NCBI GenBank assembly: GCA_001599935.1
Contig: BCIJ01000016.1
Span: 302,108 to 366,107, forward strand
Direction: 5' to 3'
Source of the DNA: Holtermannia corniformis
Taxonomy: Eukaryota > Basidiomycota > Tremellomycetes > Holtermanniales
Length of the DNA: 64,000 nt
Positions 1 to 10,805 of the stretch are shown here, in pieces; position 1 is the stretch's first letter; each line of letters opens with the position of its first letter. The translations under genes and the position numbers were made by a program. Under the pieces are notes generated by a model. The model saw only the letters and a program-made list of their open reading frames with translations, made no database searches and had not been told where the DNA came from.

Positions 1-60
1 GTTTGGAGCCACGTCGACTGCATCGATCATGCATCACGTGACTGCCGGTGCGGGCGGGCG
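1..60. repeat. Edge of a dispersed repeat
   Basis: The stretch from about 28 to 55 (tgcatcacgtg followed by ctgccggtgcggg) recurs almost identically at 46,650-46,680, differing by one base inside the shared core. It contains a CACGTG box. The repeat probably continues to the left of the window. It overlaps the 3' end of the small minus-strand ORF described next. Confidence 0.5.
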
Positions 61-326
61 GGATCCACCACTACCGACTCGACAGACGAGCTATACGAGA
101 TCAAGTGGTTCTGTACATTCTGCTCATGCCATGTGCCGTCTGCGAAAACAGTTTCAACGACGTAGCTGTCGTCACGTTTTCTTTCAAAGGCTTCGTTTTC
201 GGTCGCACACAACGTGCGCTGCCGGCCATTGCGGGGGCCTACCCGATAGAAGTACTTTGTGGGGCCCGTGCCGTTGGTAGACGCCCCATCTTGCGTGGTG
301 CCAGTGTTAGTCTGCTTTGAGGACAT
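27..326 (-). CDS. Small hypothetical protein, 99 aa
   Basis: Single open frame from an ATG at 326 to a TGA at 27-29. The N-terminal 20 residues are rich in Ser, Thr and Gly. The middle (about residues 23-75) is mixed charged and hydrophobic and reads like a small folded domain (KYFYRVGPRNG near the start, VVETVFADGTWHEQN later). I do not recognise a family. The last codons lie in the dispersed repeat at the window edge, so the natural C-terminus may differ. No splice signals are needed. It could be spurious, but the composition is more protein-like than that of overlapping frames. Confidence 0.4.
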   Translation of the reverse strand: MSSKQTNTGTTQDGASTNGTGPTKYFYRVGPRNGRQRTLCATENEAFERKRDDSYVVETVFADGTWHEQNVQNHLISYSSSVESVVVDPARPHRQSRDA

Positions 327-662
327 TTCGTATCAGTTCGAGTTGGTAGGTCGAGTTGGTGATGATACGAGAGGACAGTCCGAGTTTTAACTATTCTGAG
401 CTTTTCTGGAGAAGGCCAAGGGCAGTCTCAGAAAGGTTCACTTCAACGGAGCTCGCATCAACGGAGCTCGGACACAACAGAAGGCACCTTGTGCGTTCCC
501 CGTAAGGGCGCTAGCTACACTCCAATGTTGGTGGTGTGCGCGCTGTGGCCAGGCTCTTCAGGTCTTCTTGAGATGAGATGCGCCTAAAAGGTCTCCTTGA
601 ATGGACTGCATCGCGATGCGTCTCAAAAGATCTTCTCGAGCTCGATCGCATCGCAGCCCGCC
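327..662. other. Intergenic stretch, no gene seen
   Basis: No supported gene. A short direct repeat (atcaacggagctcg, twice) lies at about 445-472. This is the downstream region of the Arg/Ser-rich gene on the minus strand. Confidence 0.5.
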
Positions 663-2319
663 TCAAGTCAACCGGATCGCTTCAAGGGCCGATTCCGCCA
701 TCCTACGCCTCTCCATCGCTGCGCGCCACTCGAGATCCGCATTCGCCAGATCATGCGCTGCGATGCGGTACTGCGCCGCGGCGAAAGTGTAGGCCGGCCT
801 CAGCGCCGTGATCTGCGCTTGTTGGAGTGCATACTGCATAGTATCAGTCATCCAGCGCTGGAGTAGAATCGGTAGCGAACTCACAGCTTTTTCCCACTCG
901 CCCTCGAATTCGACGCTGAGCGCTGGTAGAGTTTCGAGACCACGCAAGACTGTCGGTGGCGGTGGACTGGCTTTGACGGGTGGTTGGGGAGGCGCGGGGG
1001 TTGCGGGCATGTAAGCGGGCTGGGGAGGACCGGTATCGCGCTTGACGAGAGGCAGAGGTCGTGAAGCCGGTTCGGTAGCTTCGAGCTTGACGCTGTGTAC
1101 AGACGGTGATGGCGAGCATGGTTGGGTCGGTACCGGGACGGGTGACGCGGTGGCGACGCCCGCTTCGAGCTTGCGCTCGCCCCATGAGACCCTCGGTCGA
1201 GTTGGAGGTGTCGGCTGGGCAGGCCGAGGCGTCTGCGGCTCCTCCTTGACGATTGGTGCAGATACCGGCTCGACTGGTGCGGGTGCTGCATTCGCACACA
1301 CTGATGCAGCCTCGGAGCTATGCACCACCTCGGGCTTGGCTGTCCTCTTGAGTCGTTCCAACATGCTCTCGGCCTTGACGGCGACTTGCTCCTTTTTGAC
1401 AGGCGAGACGGACCGTGACGTAAAGCGGTTTCGGGTTGGGTCGATTTCGACTTCGTTCGCGTTGACGGGGAACGGCCGCTTTGTGGGTGACGTGCTCTTC
1501 TTGACTGGCGACGGTGGCCGGACGGGCTTAGTAGGCTTCAAGACAATCAAATCCGGATTCCGAGGGCCTTTTGGCAGAGCCTTGGCCGGAAATGCGGGTT
1601 GTCGAGGTTGTGGAGGAGGCGGAGGTGATGGAGAGTGATGACGTGCCTTGCCGCCCCCGGAAGACACGGAAGGAGTGGTGTCCTCGGGTGGAGGCGAGTA
1701 CTGCAGCATGGGTGAGGGGGAGCGACGGCGGGGAGGGGTTGGACTGCGTGGAGGGCGAGAGTCGGGGCGACGGTAATAGGGTTTGCTGGCTGCCGAGCGC
1801 CGATGCGAAGGTGGAGGCGAGCTCGGACCGCGATAGCTTCGTCTGCGGGGTGACAGCTGGCCGTCATCTGGCGACATGCGGCGTGGTCGGGGACTTGGCG
1901 AGCGTGTTCGGCGTGCTGATCGTGTCAGTTCGCGCAAGTACGAGTAGCAGCGATGAAAGCTGTACTCGGCTCAATCACTCACGCGAGTACCCGCGATCAT
2001 ACCGCCTCTCTCGGTCCTTCCACCCTCCTCTACCCTCATCCCGTCGATCATGCCAGCCTCGCCGATCGTCCCGTCGACCAGCGAACGGCACATCCCGTCC
2101 TCGATCACGATCTCGCTCTTTCCAACCACCACCTCGCTCGCGCTCCCTGTCCCACCCTGGTCGGCGGTCATAGCGTCCCGGACCGGGACTGGGTGAGAGA
2201 TCTCGCTCTCTGCGTCGCGGCGGCGAGCGTGAGCGGGATCGCACCGAAGCTGGTGGGCCTCTTGACGAAGAAGACGAGGACAGCGGCTCTGCGAGGGTGC
2301 TTGGCAAGCCTTGAACCAT
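663..2319 (-). CDS. Arg/Ser-rich (RS-like) disordered protein
   Basis: Two exons: 2319-1983 and 1915-663. The intron 1982-1916 has a GTGAGT donor, an AACTGAC branch point and a CAG acceptor, and joins the frames in phase 1. The product is about 530 aa. The N-terminal 200 residues are dominated by RS, RD/RE and SP dipeptides, as in splicing-associated RS-domain proteins. The middle is Pro-rich with many SP/TP sites. The last roughly 80 residues (from LSVEFEGEWEKAV to the end) are the only part that looks folded and are predicted helical. No RRM or catalytic motif is visible. The RS composition suggests a nuclear mRNA-processing role, but that is inference from composition only. The start ATG at 2319 lies about 155 bp from the divergent F-box-like gene, so they probably share a promoter. 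Confidence 0.65.
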
Positions 2320-2474
2320 TGCAAGCAGTGATGGTGGCGGTCAAACCACAGTGCGACGTTGAACTTGGTGGTTTCGAGTGAGCGGAACCAAATCCTGAAA
2401 CGTCCGAGCTCTTCTTGCATCCTTACCATCAGCCGTTGCTTCATTCATAGCATCTCAAGGCCAGCCGCTCAGGC

Positions 2475-3919
2475 ATGTCCGCAGTCCTGAACGAGTCGGC
2501 CGGCTTGACGAGCCGTTTGCTGGGCCTGCCTGACGAAATCGTGCTTCACATTGTCAGCTTTGTCGTTCAGCCGGCCGCTTCTCACCCGTACGACGGTGGT
2601 GACCGCTCACAGCACTGGACGCTACTCGACATGATCCATCTAGGACTGACTTGCAAGAAGCTAGCCAATTTGCTGATCCACAGAAGGCCTCACCGCACTG
2701 AATGTCGTCGGATTGTCTGTTTGAGCGGCCGAGGCAAAGCATTGCAGCCAGACGGGACTCGTGTTGCGTGGCGTCAGATTGCTTTGGACATTATTCAGCA
2801 AGAACTCAAGACCGACGGTCCACTCGTTGGCAGCTGGATCGTCCCGTCAGTCTACGGCGACGAGTATCTGATGAGAAACCACGACTTTAACATCATGGTG
2901 GCCATCCGCGGACATCGTTTGCGTACGTTTGTGTCCCGACCCATCAACATCGGGCTTACCCGATCAGGACCTCCTCCTCAGTACGAGCCACGCCACGTTC
3001 TCGACAAAGAGCAACTCGTCAAATACGAAGTGCGAGAGAGTTGGTTTCCACTATTGACTTGATCATTGACCACAGCCAGATCCCGCTGCACTACGTGGCG
3101 CTCGCTCGGAGCCACCCTTCTACACCGTCAGGATATCGCGTCGACCCGCTCACGTTCATCACGAAGCCAGCAATCACGCATGTCGCCGTACACCTCGTCC
3201 TTGCGCCGGGAACCTATGACCAGCTGGACGAAACGTTCAACTCGGCCAAATTGCACGCAGACGTTGAATGGAGTATCTACCTCGACTATGTTCACGAGCA
3301 AATGTTGGACAATGACGACAATCTCGAACGGCCTTGACCTGACTTTTCCAAGACTGTGACCAAGCCCGATCGCGACGACCAGTGGGGTCCGATCCAGATC
3401 TCCAATCCTGGTGGGATCGTCGCAACAGACGTTCACGAGGCGATAGAGGACTGGTCAGTCATTGGCAGTTGTGGGCTCACCGACGCTGCACTGACATCAC
3501 CAGGCTGATTATGCATCGGCGCAACATGGACAAGGTCAAGGTGCACTCGAGTCTTACGTACCTCTACGTGTCCCTGCGCGCGGTCTACTGTGAAAACATT
3601 GAAGACGACTCTGAAGAACTCCACTCGCTGCCTTGGGTCAAGCCACGCTAGTGAGCCACCGCCGCCGGTTCTCGTCACACTGCTGATCACGCAGCGCGAA
3701 CGGGTGTCCGCCAGGCCCCAATTGGCCAGCTAACTCGGTCAACGGCGGCAACCTGGTTGTCTTCCTCGACTTTGACATCGAACGATTCATTGCCTTCGTG
3801 TCGCGTCGCGGTAGTAACGCCTATGGCCCACATGTGAGTGATATTATCGCTGCGTTGACCTACTGACTCAAACGCAGGAACTCCCAGTATGGTCAGATCC
3901 CAGCTCTGACAGTGCGTAG
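2475..3919 (+). CDS. F-box-like protein, tandem paralogue A
   Basis: First of three tandem paralogues. Exon 1 (ATG 2475) opens with an F-box-like helix set (LLGLPDEIVLHIVSFV, then LGLTCKKLANLL about 40 residues later), which in known F-box proteins binds Skp1. Introns follow at about 3030-3075, 3448-3496, 3651-3700 (codon TA|C) and 3832-3875. The last three exon joins match copies B and C, and a VNGGN motif near the end is shared with B. In-frame TGA at 3335-3337 interrupts the reading frame, which stays open on both sides. Either it lies in a weak optional intron (3290-3352, 63 nt, GTTCAC donor, CTGAC branch, AAG acceptor), or the copy is a recent pseudogene. The C-terminus after the VNGGN exon is ELPVWSDPSSDSA. 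The substrate-binding part is not recognisable. Confidence 0.6.
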
Positions 3920-4828
3920 GTCTTTGGTGGAGACATGTTGAGTGACTTTGTATATACGCTATTCTGCAACTGTGACACAACTGGGCGGTCAGATAGACCA
4001 GCCAGCGGATCTCTGCTTTGCGTCCATTCCACATCTTTGGCAGAGACGATCTCCATTGAGTGCTAATCAAGGGCTCTGGAAAGGTGTGGTAGCGCGTGCT
4101 GAAACTCGTGGCGTCAACGGCCCAAGTGGGTGCGCCAAGTGCCACTCGACGTTTTGAGTTGCAACGCACAGACTAGTGCGCATGTCCAGTTGTTCGGCTC
4201 ACCCTTGCGCGGACGCGTCCGAACGAGTTTCCTCACCTATGTCCACGGCGGATTCCAGAACCTTGTTGATTTACGCCACCCAGCAAGCCATCTCGACGGA
4301 TGCCGCACCCGGCAAGACGCATCCGGCCAGAGATGCAGCCGGGACTCAGAGATGCAGTCGGACTCATCCAACTAGGACGCATCTGGCCAGGATGCAGTTG
4401 GGACGCATCCGGCGAGACATCGGGACCGGTGGGCCAAAGCCTATAAAGTAGTGTCGTAGCGAGCGACATGCATCACGGTTCCCATTCCATCTAACAAAAT
4501 GTCGGATCGGGACGACAGCTCGTTCTCGGACTCGGACTACTGTGAGTGCCTAACTGACAGAAGTGGGGTCGGCAATGACGCTTGCAGAGGCAACTTCACT
4601 GTAGATGATTGAGGATTATGAGGAGGCGCTTGGGGTACTGTGAGCCGGTGTACAGACTTGTCAAATGATAAGATAGGAGGTTGTTCTCGCCTTGCGCGCC
4701 AGTGCCACTTTTGCCGATCAGACCCCTTTCCGTCTGTGCGCACTGCTAGGTTCCATCAACATCCTCAGCTCTCTACCGTTGCCAACGTCAACATCAACAT
4801 CGACAACGCTCGTAACTGATCATTCGTC
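3920..4828. other. Intergenic region with repeat and remnant 5' exon
   Basis: No complete gene. From about 4300 to 4425 short motifs of the form GATGCA/GCATCC recur irregularly. At 4436-4480 a block reading GCCTATAAAGTAG then GTAGCGAGCGA and ATGCATCACGGTTC closely matches 46,725-46,775 on the opposite strand. A possible first exon follows at 4500 (MSDRDDSSFSDSDY), 60 bp after a TATAAA box and ending at a GTGAGT donor. No continuation could be joined, so it is probably a remnant. Confidence 0.4.
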
Positions 4829-6248
4829 ATGGCAGACGGCATGTCGCCACTGCTGCGCCTACCAGACATTGTCCTACGCCGCCTCACCACCTTCATCATC
4901 ACGCCAGACTGGGATACCAAGGTACCGCCGGACGAGCCCTTGCCCAAGCCGCAGCTGCGCTCATTGCTGGCACTGGGCGTGACCTGCCGCACGCTGTATG
5001 CGGCCCTCATCAGGCCGGATGCAGATGAGGGCTACTGGGCGAGCGTGTTGATGGATGTCGGTCAAGGCCGTGCGCTCGGCAACAAAACGTCGAACGCTGC
5101 CTGTGGCGTACACGATACAGACACCGAAGAGCCAGACAGCGCGCCAGAGTCGCGCACGCTACCATTTGCCACTCTTGCGCGTATGATCGCTCAGATGGAG
5201 CGTAAAACCTGCGATTGCGTGCAGTTTGTCGGCCGAGGCAAGGTCACGGGCTTGACCAAGAAGCAGAGCAAGATGCCCTACTACACCGCTTTCTCGCAAA
5301 TGTGGACGCCGAAATGTGTGCTGCTGGCCCGCTGCTGCGTGTCGAGGTTGACAATCACTCAGTGCCCTGCCCAAAGCCCGAAGTCCATCGCCTGCTGAGC
5401 CACTCGGATGCGAACGCACGCAACGTACGTCTCGAACGGACCAGCCGGGGCTGACGTGACCAGGTTCTCCTCAACTATGAAGCGTTGATCGAGCAACGTA
5501 CGGCTCCAGGCACCTTTTACACGCGACCCGCCATCCCCGAGGTCAAGATCTACCTCGCCCTTGATCAAGTCAGCGCGGTGCTGCTCCCGTTCTTTGCCGT
5601 CACGTTTGGAGTGCCTCTTATCGAGCTCGCTCGCCAGAACGGCGTGCCTACAAGTAGCGGAGGTGTGCCGATGTTGGAAGGTATTCTGAACGAAAAGTCG
5701 CCGCTAGTTGTATCGAATGCGCACGGTGTCGTGCTACAGGACGTCGACCAAGCTATTCAGACTTGGTCAGTGGATCAGCGATCCTCTCCGAGTACAGCTA
5801 ACGACGGTCAGGGTGAAAGAGGCTGTGACGAGTCAGCCGGTTTTGCGTGTCTGCAACTACCTGATCGAGCTCTACAAGCAAGTCCTCACCGAGGACCTAC
5901 CGTCTTTCGAGTATACGTGGGATCTCGCAGCGTTCTTCTTCCCGGTTTAGTGAGCTGTTGATCAGGTCGGGCTAAAGTGCTAACGTGGGCCGCAGCAATC
6001 GCCTTGTTCCACCCAGCGTCCCCGACTTCTATCCTCTGTTCGTCGTCAACGGCGGCAACTCGTTTGTCCAGCTTCACTTCAACGTCGACGAGCTTGGTCA
6101 CCGGCTGTCCGAGTGGACGCGCGTGGTCATAGCCGGGGAGGTGATGAGCTCCGGCACGGTCATGACCCTCCCCGCTCCTTGCGACTGTGCAGGCTGCATC
6201 GCCGCACGTTCCGGCGAGCCTGTGATAGACCCAGACGACATTGACTAG
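4829..6248 (+). CDS. F-box-like protein, tandem paralogue B
   Basis: Start ATG 4829. Exons: 4829-5315, 5363-5424, 5464-5765, 5812-5949 and 5996-6248. The N-terminus (LLRLPDIVLRRLTTFII, then LLALGVTCRTLYAAL) is F-box-like. The intron 5316-5362 (47 nt, TTGACA branch) is unique to this copy and explains the apparent frameshift there. The other three introns match copies A and C in position and phase. The middle (KIYLALDQVSAVLLPFFAV) aligns with the same place in A and C. The last exon has FVVNGGNSFVQLHFNVDELG and ends in an acidic tail after a CDCAGC motif. All frames are open, so this is the intact reference copy. Family membership beyond the F-box-like N-terminus is unknown. Confidence 0.7.
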
Positions 6249-6404
6249 GGATTCGACGCATTGTGCCATAGTGTGAAGCAATGTACAGATGCCGGCAGCG
6301 GTGGAGGCTTGCATGCCCGAGGCCGTGGCCGAGGCTGCGTCTGCTGGTACATAAGATGCGGATGCGCAGCGTGTGGCCAAGCACTGGACATTACAAGCAG
6401 CATC

Positions 6405-7699
6405 ATGACAGCCTCTCTACCCACTCGCAAGCTCGGCTCGCAGGGGCCCGACGTGACCGCCATCGGGTTCGGCCTCATGGGCCTCTCGGCGTTCTACGGG
6501 TCAGTGCAGTCGGACGAGGAACGCTTCAAGCTCCTCGATCGCGCCATCGAGCTCGGCGAGACACACTGGGACTGTTCGTACCTGCTGGCTCTGTACAAGC
6601 TATACTGATGAGACTCAAGCGGCCGATTTGTATGCCGACAGCGAGGTCCTTTGCGTCTGTCCTTTGCATGCCGGTGCTCACGTCTGTGCAGGAACTCCTC
6701 GGCAAGTACTTCAAGAGCCGTCCAGACGCTCGAGCCAAGGTTTTTCTTGCGACAAAGTTTGGACACGTTCAAAGCCCCGACGGCGATCTCAGCAAGATCA
6801 CGATCAACTCGTCTCCAGAGTACGCAAAGGAGGCGGTCGAGAAGAGCTTGCAGCGTCTGGGCGTCGACTTTATCGACCTCTACTATGTGTAGGCTGTAAG
6901 CCGTCTCATAGGCTATCTGACATGCTGCAGCCACCGCGTCGACGGGAAGACGCCGATTGAGCGGACGGTCGAGGCGTTGGCAGAGCTACAAAAGTGAGGT
7001 CTGCCGTGGTCAAGTCCAGAGCTAACGTGGCGTCAGGGAGGGCAAGATCAAGTACATTGGCTTGTCAGAGGTCTCTGCCCGTACATTGCGCCGCGCCAGC
7101 AAAGTTGTGCACATCGCCGCTGTCGAGCTCGAGTACTCGCCCTTCGAGTTGGAAGCCGAAAAGGACGACGAGCGCTTTGGGATCGTCAAGGCGGCCAAAG
7201 AACTCGGCACTGCCGTTGTCGCCTACTCGCCGCTGGGTGAGTACGGGACGTGAGACCTCGCCACTGACGCCGCTAGGTCGTGGCATGTTGACGGGTCGCT
7301 ACAAGTCTAACGATGACTTTGAAGACGGCGATATCCGCAAGTGGCTCGAGCGCTACAGCACCGAGGTGTGTAGATTGTTTGACCTTGACTGGCGCTCATC
7401 ACAGGCAGAACTTTCCCAAAGCACTCAAGCTCGTCGACGAGCTCAAGGCGATTGGAGAGAAAAAGGGCGCCACACCCGGTCAGATCACCCTCGCTTGGAT
7501 TCTGGCCCAGGGAATCCTCCCGATCCCCGGGACCAAGAATATCAAGTACCTCGAGGAGAATGTCGGCGCGCTCAAAGTCGAGCTGTCAGACGCCGAGCTG
7601 AAGCAGATCCGAGCGGCGATCGATGCCCAAGAGTCGACGGGTAACCGCTACCCTGAGGCCATGGCCGCTCTGCTCTACGCAGACACGCCCGAGCTGTGA
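6405..7699 (+). CDS. Aldo/keto reductase (YakC/pyridoxal-reductase type)
   Basis: NADPH-dependent oxidoreductase of the AKR superfamily. Six introns are resolved by family alignment: the first, 6572-6617, links HWD to SADLYADSEELLGKYF. The conserved AKR run follows in order: GFGLMGLSAFYG near residue 20, the DSADLY catalytic region (Asp and Tyr), LATKFG, LQRLGVDFIDLYYVHRVD, IKYIGLSEVS, AYSPLGRGMLTG, TLAWILAQG and IPGTKNIKYLEENVGAL, the C-terminal cofactor-binding region. About 330 aa, the usual length. The His of the LYYVHRVD motif is present. Fungal relatives act on pyridoxal and other small carbonyls; the substrate here is not predictable. It lies between F-box copies B and C, with a decayed duplicate of its 5' end downstream. 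Confidence 0.88.
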
Positions 7700-8136
7700 G
7701 TGCGGCCGGCGGGGGCTCATAGAGAGCTGTACAAGTAGCCAGATGAACGATGTCCTTGCTTTGCATTGGAACCAACGGGGGAGTGTCAAGCCTACGAGGT
7801 CTTCTACTCGACGGCTCGAGGGACCACGCCGACTGCAGGATACACGAGCTTTACAGAAAGGGGCAGAGCCATCGCCGAGTCGGCGTCCTCCCAAACATGG
7901 CTGGTACTCTTCCCACTTGTCAGCTTGGCTCGCAGGCCCTCAGGCGACTGCCATCGGCCTGGGCACTTGACTCTCGGCTCGGCATACGAGCACGCAGGGA
8001 CTCGACCGTCGTGCTCGTTGGCCGCCACTTTCACCTCCTTTTGGTGAGCCTGTCCTTTCGAGCGCACTACCGTGTCTAGTCTCTGTGCAGTTTCGTACTT
8101 GATCAATCCACATTGCCGTATCGCTGTTACTTTCAG
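7700..8136. other. Intergenic region with reductase remnant
   Basis: 3' region of the aldo/keto reductase, the promoter of F-box copy C, and the reductase pseudogene fragment listed separately. No other gene was seen. Confidence 0.5.
7897..7995 (+). pseudogene. Decayed 5' fragment of an aldo/keto reductase
   Basis: The first codons from the ATG at 7897 read MAGTLPTCQLGSQ, matching MTASLPTRKLGSQ of the reductase at 6405. The DNA match continues out of frame through the CGACTGCCATCGG stretch, indicating a small indel. Nothing resembling the rest of the enzyme follows, so this is a truncated tandem duplicate. Confidence 0.6.
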
Positions 8137-9358
8137 ATGGCCGACACATCTGGTCTCTTGCGTCTCGATAATACCATCTTACACCGTATCGTTACCTTTC
8201 TCATCGCGCCAACCGAATCACCCACGCTGTCATACGTACCAAAGCACGCCTACTTTGGTTCGAATCTGCTGGCGCTTTACAATTGGGCAGAGACCTGTCG
8301 AGCGCTGCGCGTGCGACTGCTGCCAACGGGGGACGACGCAGAAGATTACTTTCGTTGGCTCTTGCTCGGCATACGGCAGGGCCTGCCTTTGCCAGCATCG
8401 ACGAGGCCGTCCGACGTGGACAACGAGAGGGATGTGACTCCTTTGCCTACGACGTGGCGCGGCATGGCGAATCTCATGGTCCATGGACAGAAGACGTACA
8501 AAGCAGTGCATTACGCTGGCCACGGGTTCGTGCAGCCGGTTGGTAGCTACGACCAAGTTGCAGACCGGTATAAATACACCACAACCATCACTGGCAAGCG
8601 ACTTCCGCCAGTACCCGTGCCAGACACACGGCGGGTGCTATCCGTGGAAGAGGCTGTAAAGCACAATGTACGTGACGGAATGGTATGGATGTAGCTGACT
8701 TGCCAGATTCCCATCAACATTGGAGCTTTCCGACAACGCACACCGTCCTCCCTTGAGCAATCTACTCCCCCAATGCCGTCTCTGCCCAGTGCTCCGGGTG
8801 CACTCTTCTGTCATCCGGCTATAAAGCAAGTGATCATCACGCCAATCTTTGCCGAGTGCTGTGCGCAGGACTTGTACCATTTCGCTTCACGAGTGGTGGG
8901 CGGGCCTGCCACTCGGCGTGAGCTGCCGTACCATGGCCTCATTTCGCCCGGCACCGAGATTATCGTTCAGAACGAGAACGGAGTGACCTGCGAGGATGTA
9001 GAGAAAGCGGTTAGCGACTGGTTGGTCAGGTGAAAGTGACGCATGCAGTCTGACGGATCAGGCTTTACATGCAAGACCACCACGACTTGGTAAAGTTTGT
9101 CAAGAATCTCTTTCAAATCCTGCACGAGTATGTCTCCCAAAGGGGCAAGGTCTTTTCCCGCCGTGATATATATCAACTTGAATAGTGAGATAGTACCTCT
9201 GGCGTTTTTTCTGACGGCCCTATAGTCCCGAGTATCGTCCCAGTGGTGCCCAGCCTGGAAATGAAGACGCCTGGCCTCTGCTGACGGTCAATGCCGGACG
9301 CGCGTTGGCACCTGTAATGTTCAAAACGTGGCTACTGGATAACGCGAGGCGGTCATGA
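8137..9358 (+). CDS. F-box-like protein, tandem paralogue C
   Basis: Start ATG 8137 (MADTSGLLRLDNTILHRIV), chosen because it aligns with the start of copy B. Exons: 8137-8667, 8707-9020, 9062-9184 and 9226-9358. Introns are 39-41 nt with GTACGT, GTTGGT and GTGAGA donors and CTGAC branches. Junction codons (TG|G giving Trp, TA|T giving Tyr) match copies A and B. The F-box-like N-terminus is followed by AETCRALRVRLL. The middle holds IIVQNENGVTCEDVEKAVSDW, the counterpart of the VDQAIQTW and VHEAIEDW segments. The last exon carries VNAGRAL where A and B have VNGGN. Complete and open in all exons. Confidence 0.7.
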
Positions 9359-9640
9359 CATGGATTGTAGACGGGCGGCGATGCAAGTGTGTAAGCGCGG
9401 ATGGCCAATGCCGGTTGGTGCTAGGCTCTCGGCTGATTCACACGTTGTTCTCTGAGATTGCCCGCACGAGAACAAGCCGCTGCGCCCTACCAGCTCTCAC
9501 CGTCTCTAAATTGCTCGAAGTGCACCAGTGGCTGGATCGGCGCGAGGCCAAGCTCGCCGAGCAAAGCAAGCACAACAAGCGCATGAAGCTCAAGCGCGCC
9601 GCGCTAGGCGTGCCAAAGGAGGAACGCACACTGCTTTAGC
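9359..9640 (+). other. Orphan coding-like stretch
   Basis: The frame ending at 9639 is strongly protein-like over its last 45 codons: LLEVHQWLDRREAKLAEQ, then a lysine-rich helix and VPKEERTLL before the stop. No start codon or clear upstream exon joins to it. It may be the last exon of an unresolved gene or the remnant of one. A link to copy C by an unseen intron cannot be excluded. Confidence 0.3.
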
Positions 9641-9899
9641 TGACTCTCAGGTTAGCGTGTGAACGCCTGGGTCTGACAATTGTACAAACGACTCCCATGA
9701 ACTGTGTGTACTTTGCTCAGTGTCACATAAAGAAGAACGCAGTCCATCACGGCTTGTTGAACCCCATCTCCTTGCGGAAGCTCCACTTGTCGCCAGACGC
9801 GCTGGAACAGCGCGCAGAAATCAATCCGCCAGCCGCGGTGCTCTTAACAAACAGCCGTGAGGGGCAAAAAAGAAAAAAACCAAAAAACCAAAACTAAAA

Positions 9900-9999
9900 A
9901 ATCCAAGACGGGGATCGAACCCGCGACCTCCTGATGCACTTTACGTAATCAGTGCTTACGTAATCGTAGTCAGACGCGCTACCATTGCGCCACTCGGAC
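9900..9999 (-). tRNA. tRNA-Arg (anticodon ACG) with intron
   Basis: On the minus strand the acceptor stem (GTCCGAG with CTTGGAT), D arm (GGCGCAATGGTAGCGC), anticodon stem (TCTGA with TCAGG) and T arm (GCGGGTTCGATCCCCG) fold in cloverleaf order. The loop reads CT-ACG-A before the intron, giving anticodon ACG, the usual fungal Arg isoacceptor. The intron of about 28 nt between positions 37 and 38 contains a direct repeat of GATTACGTAA. The first acceptor pair is a G-T wobble. Confidence 0.85.
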
Positions 10000-10805
10000 A
10001 ATATTTGTCTGTGCCGCCTGGCAAGACTATACACACAACACGTTCTTCTTCAGGTTAAAATGCACTTCCCGTCGCCTTTCATTGACGTCCTGATGCTACT
10101 GAGATAATCACATTATTCGTAGTCAGAGGCGCTGCCATTGCGTCAGGAGACCTTGCACAAGGGTTGGAAGGCTTTATCAGCCTATTCGCAGACATTTATA
10201 GTGGGTGTCAGTTTTGGCTTCCATTTCATTGTTTCTCTGGGCTCTGACAGCTGGCGTGGGTTGTATTACGGCCGAAGCTCCTGTTTCTGGGTAAAGGGCA
10301 GTGCTGGCTGCGTTGAGTGAGCTGCGTTGACAGGCAAACGAGTGGTATGCGACTGGGCCACGTGACTGTTTGCCACTTGCACGTGGCACAACAACTCGCT
10401 GCCGGGGTGTCTTGTCACTTTGCAGCTGGCTGGCACGTCTCAGCGCACCCTACTCTGCTGCTGGTCTATCTCTTGCATCTAACTGCTCCTCGCCCGCAAA
10501 TATGCTGCTCGGGAACCAGCCGGTGAAGTGTCAATGGAGTGGTGCACGTTTCAGTGGCCGCCACCCGCTTTGGGCAGTTTGATAAGAAAGATTTGCGTTG
10601 CTTTGTCCGCGTCGGCCACTCTGACTTTACACCAACAAGAGCATTCCTCTTGCCTACCGCTCACCACCCAGGGCGTCTACAGGCCAGGCTCGCTTCTCTC
10701 CTCACCACTCTTTCGTGTTGTTCAATCAGTCGAAGCAAAAAGCCCATTGTATCCAAGCCGGCCGTCTCGCCACCTATCACATTCCTCGCATTACCCGACT
10801 GTACC
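10000..10805. promoter_or_regulatory. eEF3 upstream region with twin CACGTG boxes
   Basis: There is no gene between the tRNA remnant and eEF3. Two CACGTG E-boxes lie at 10,359-10,364 and 10,380-10,385, exactly 21 bp apart start to start, in the context GGCCACGTGACT...CACGTGGC. The same pair with the same spacing stands at 29,656-29,682. In fungi CACGTG is bound by bHLH factors such as Cbf1 and Pho4. C/T-rich tracts follow before the ATG at 10,806, typical of highly expressed genes. Confidence 0.6.
10070..10145 (-). pseudogene. Decayed tRNA-Arg copy
   Basis: On the minus strand this reproduces the 5' half of the neighbouring tRNA-Arg: the D arm and anticodon stem match at about 26 of 29 bases, including CTCTGACTACGA, and GCATCAGGA closes the anticodon stem after a different intron-like loop. 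The T arm and acceptor stem are no longer recognisable, so it is probably inactive. Confidence 0.6.

Noticed and set aside
5159..5419. Apparent frameshift in F-box copy B
   Set aside because: A normal 47-nt intron (5,316-5,362) explains the change of frame and restores alignment with copy C.
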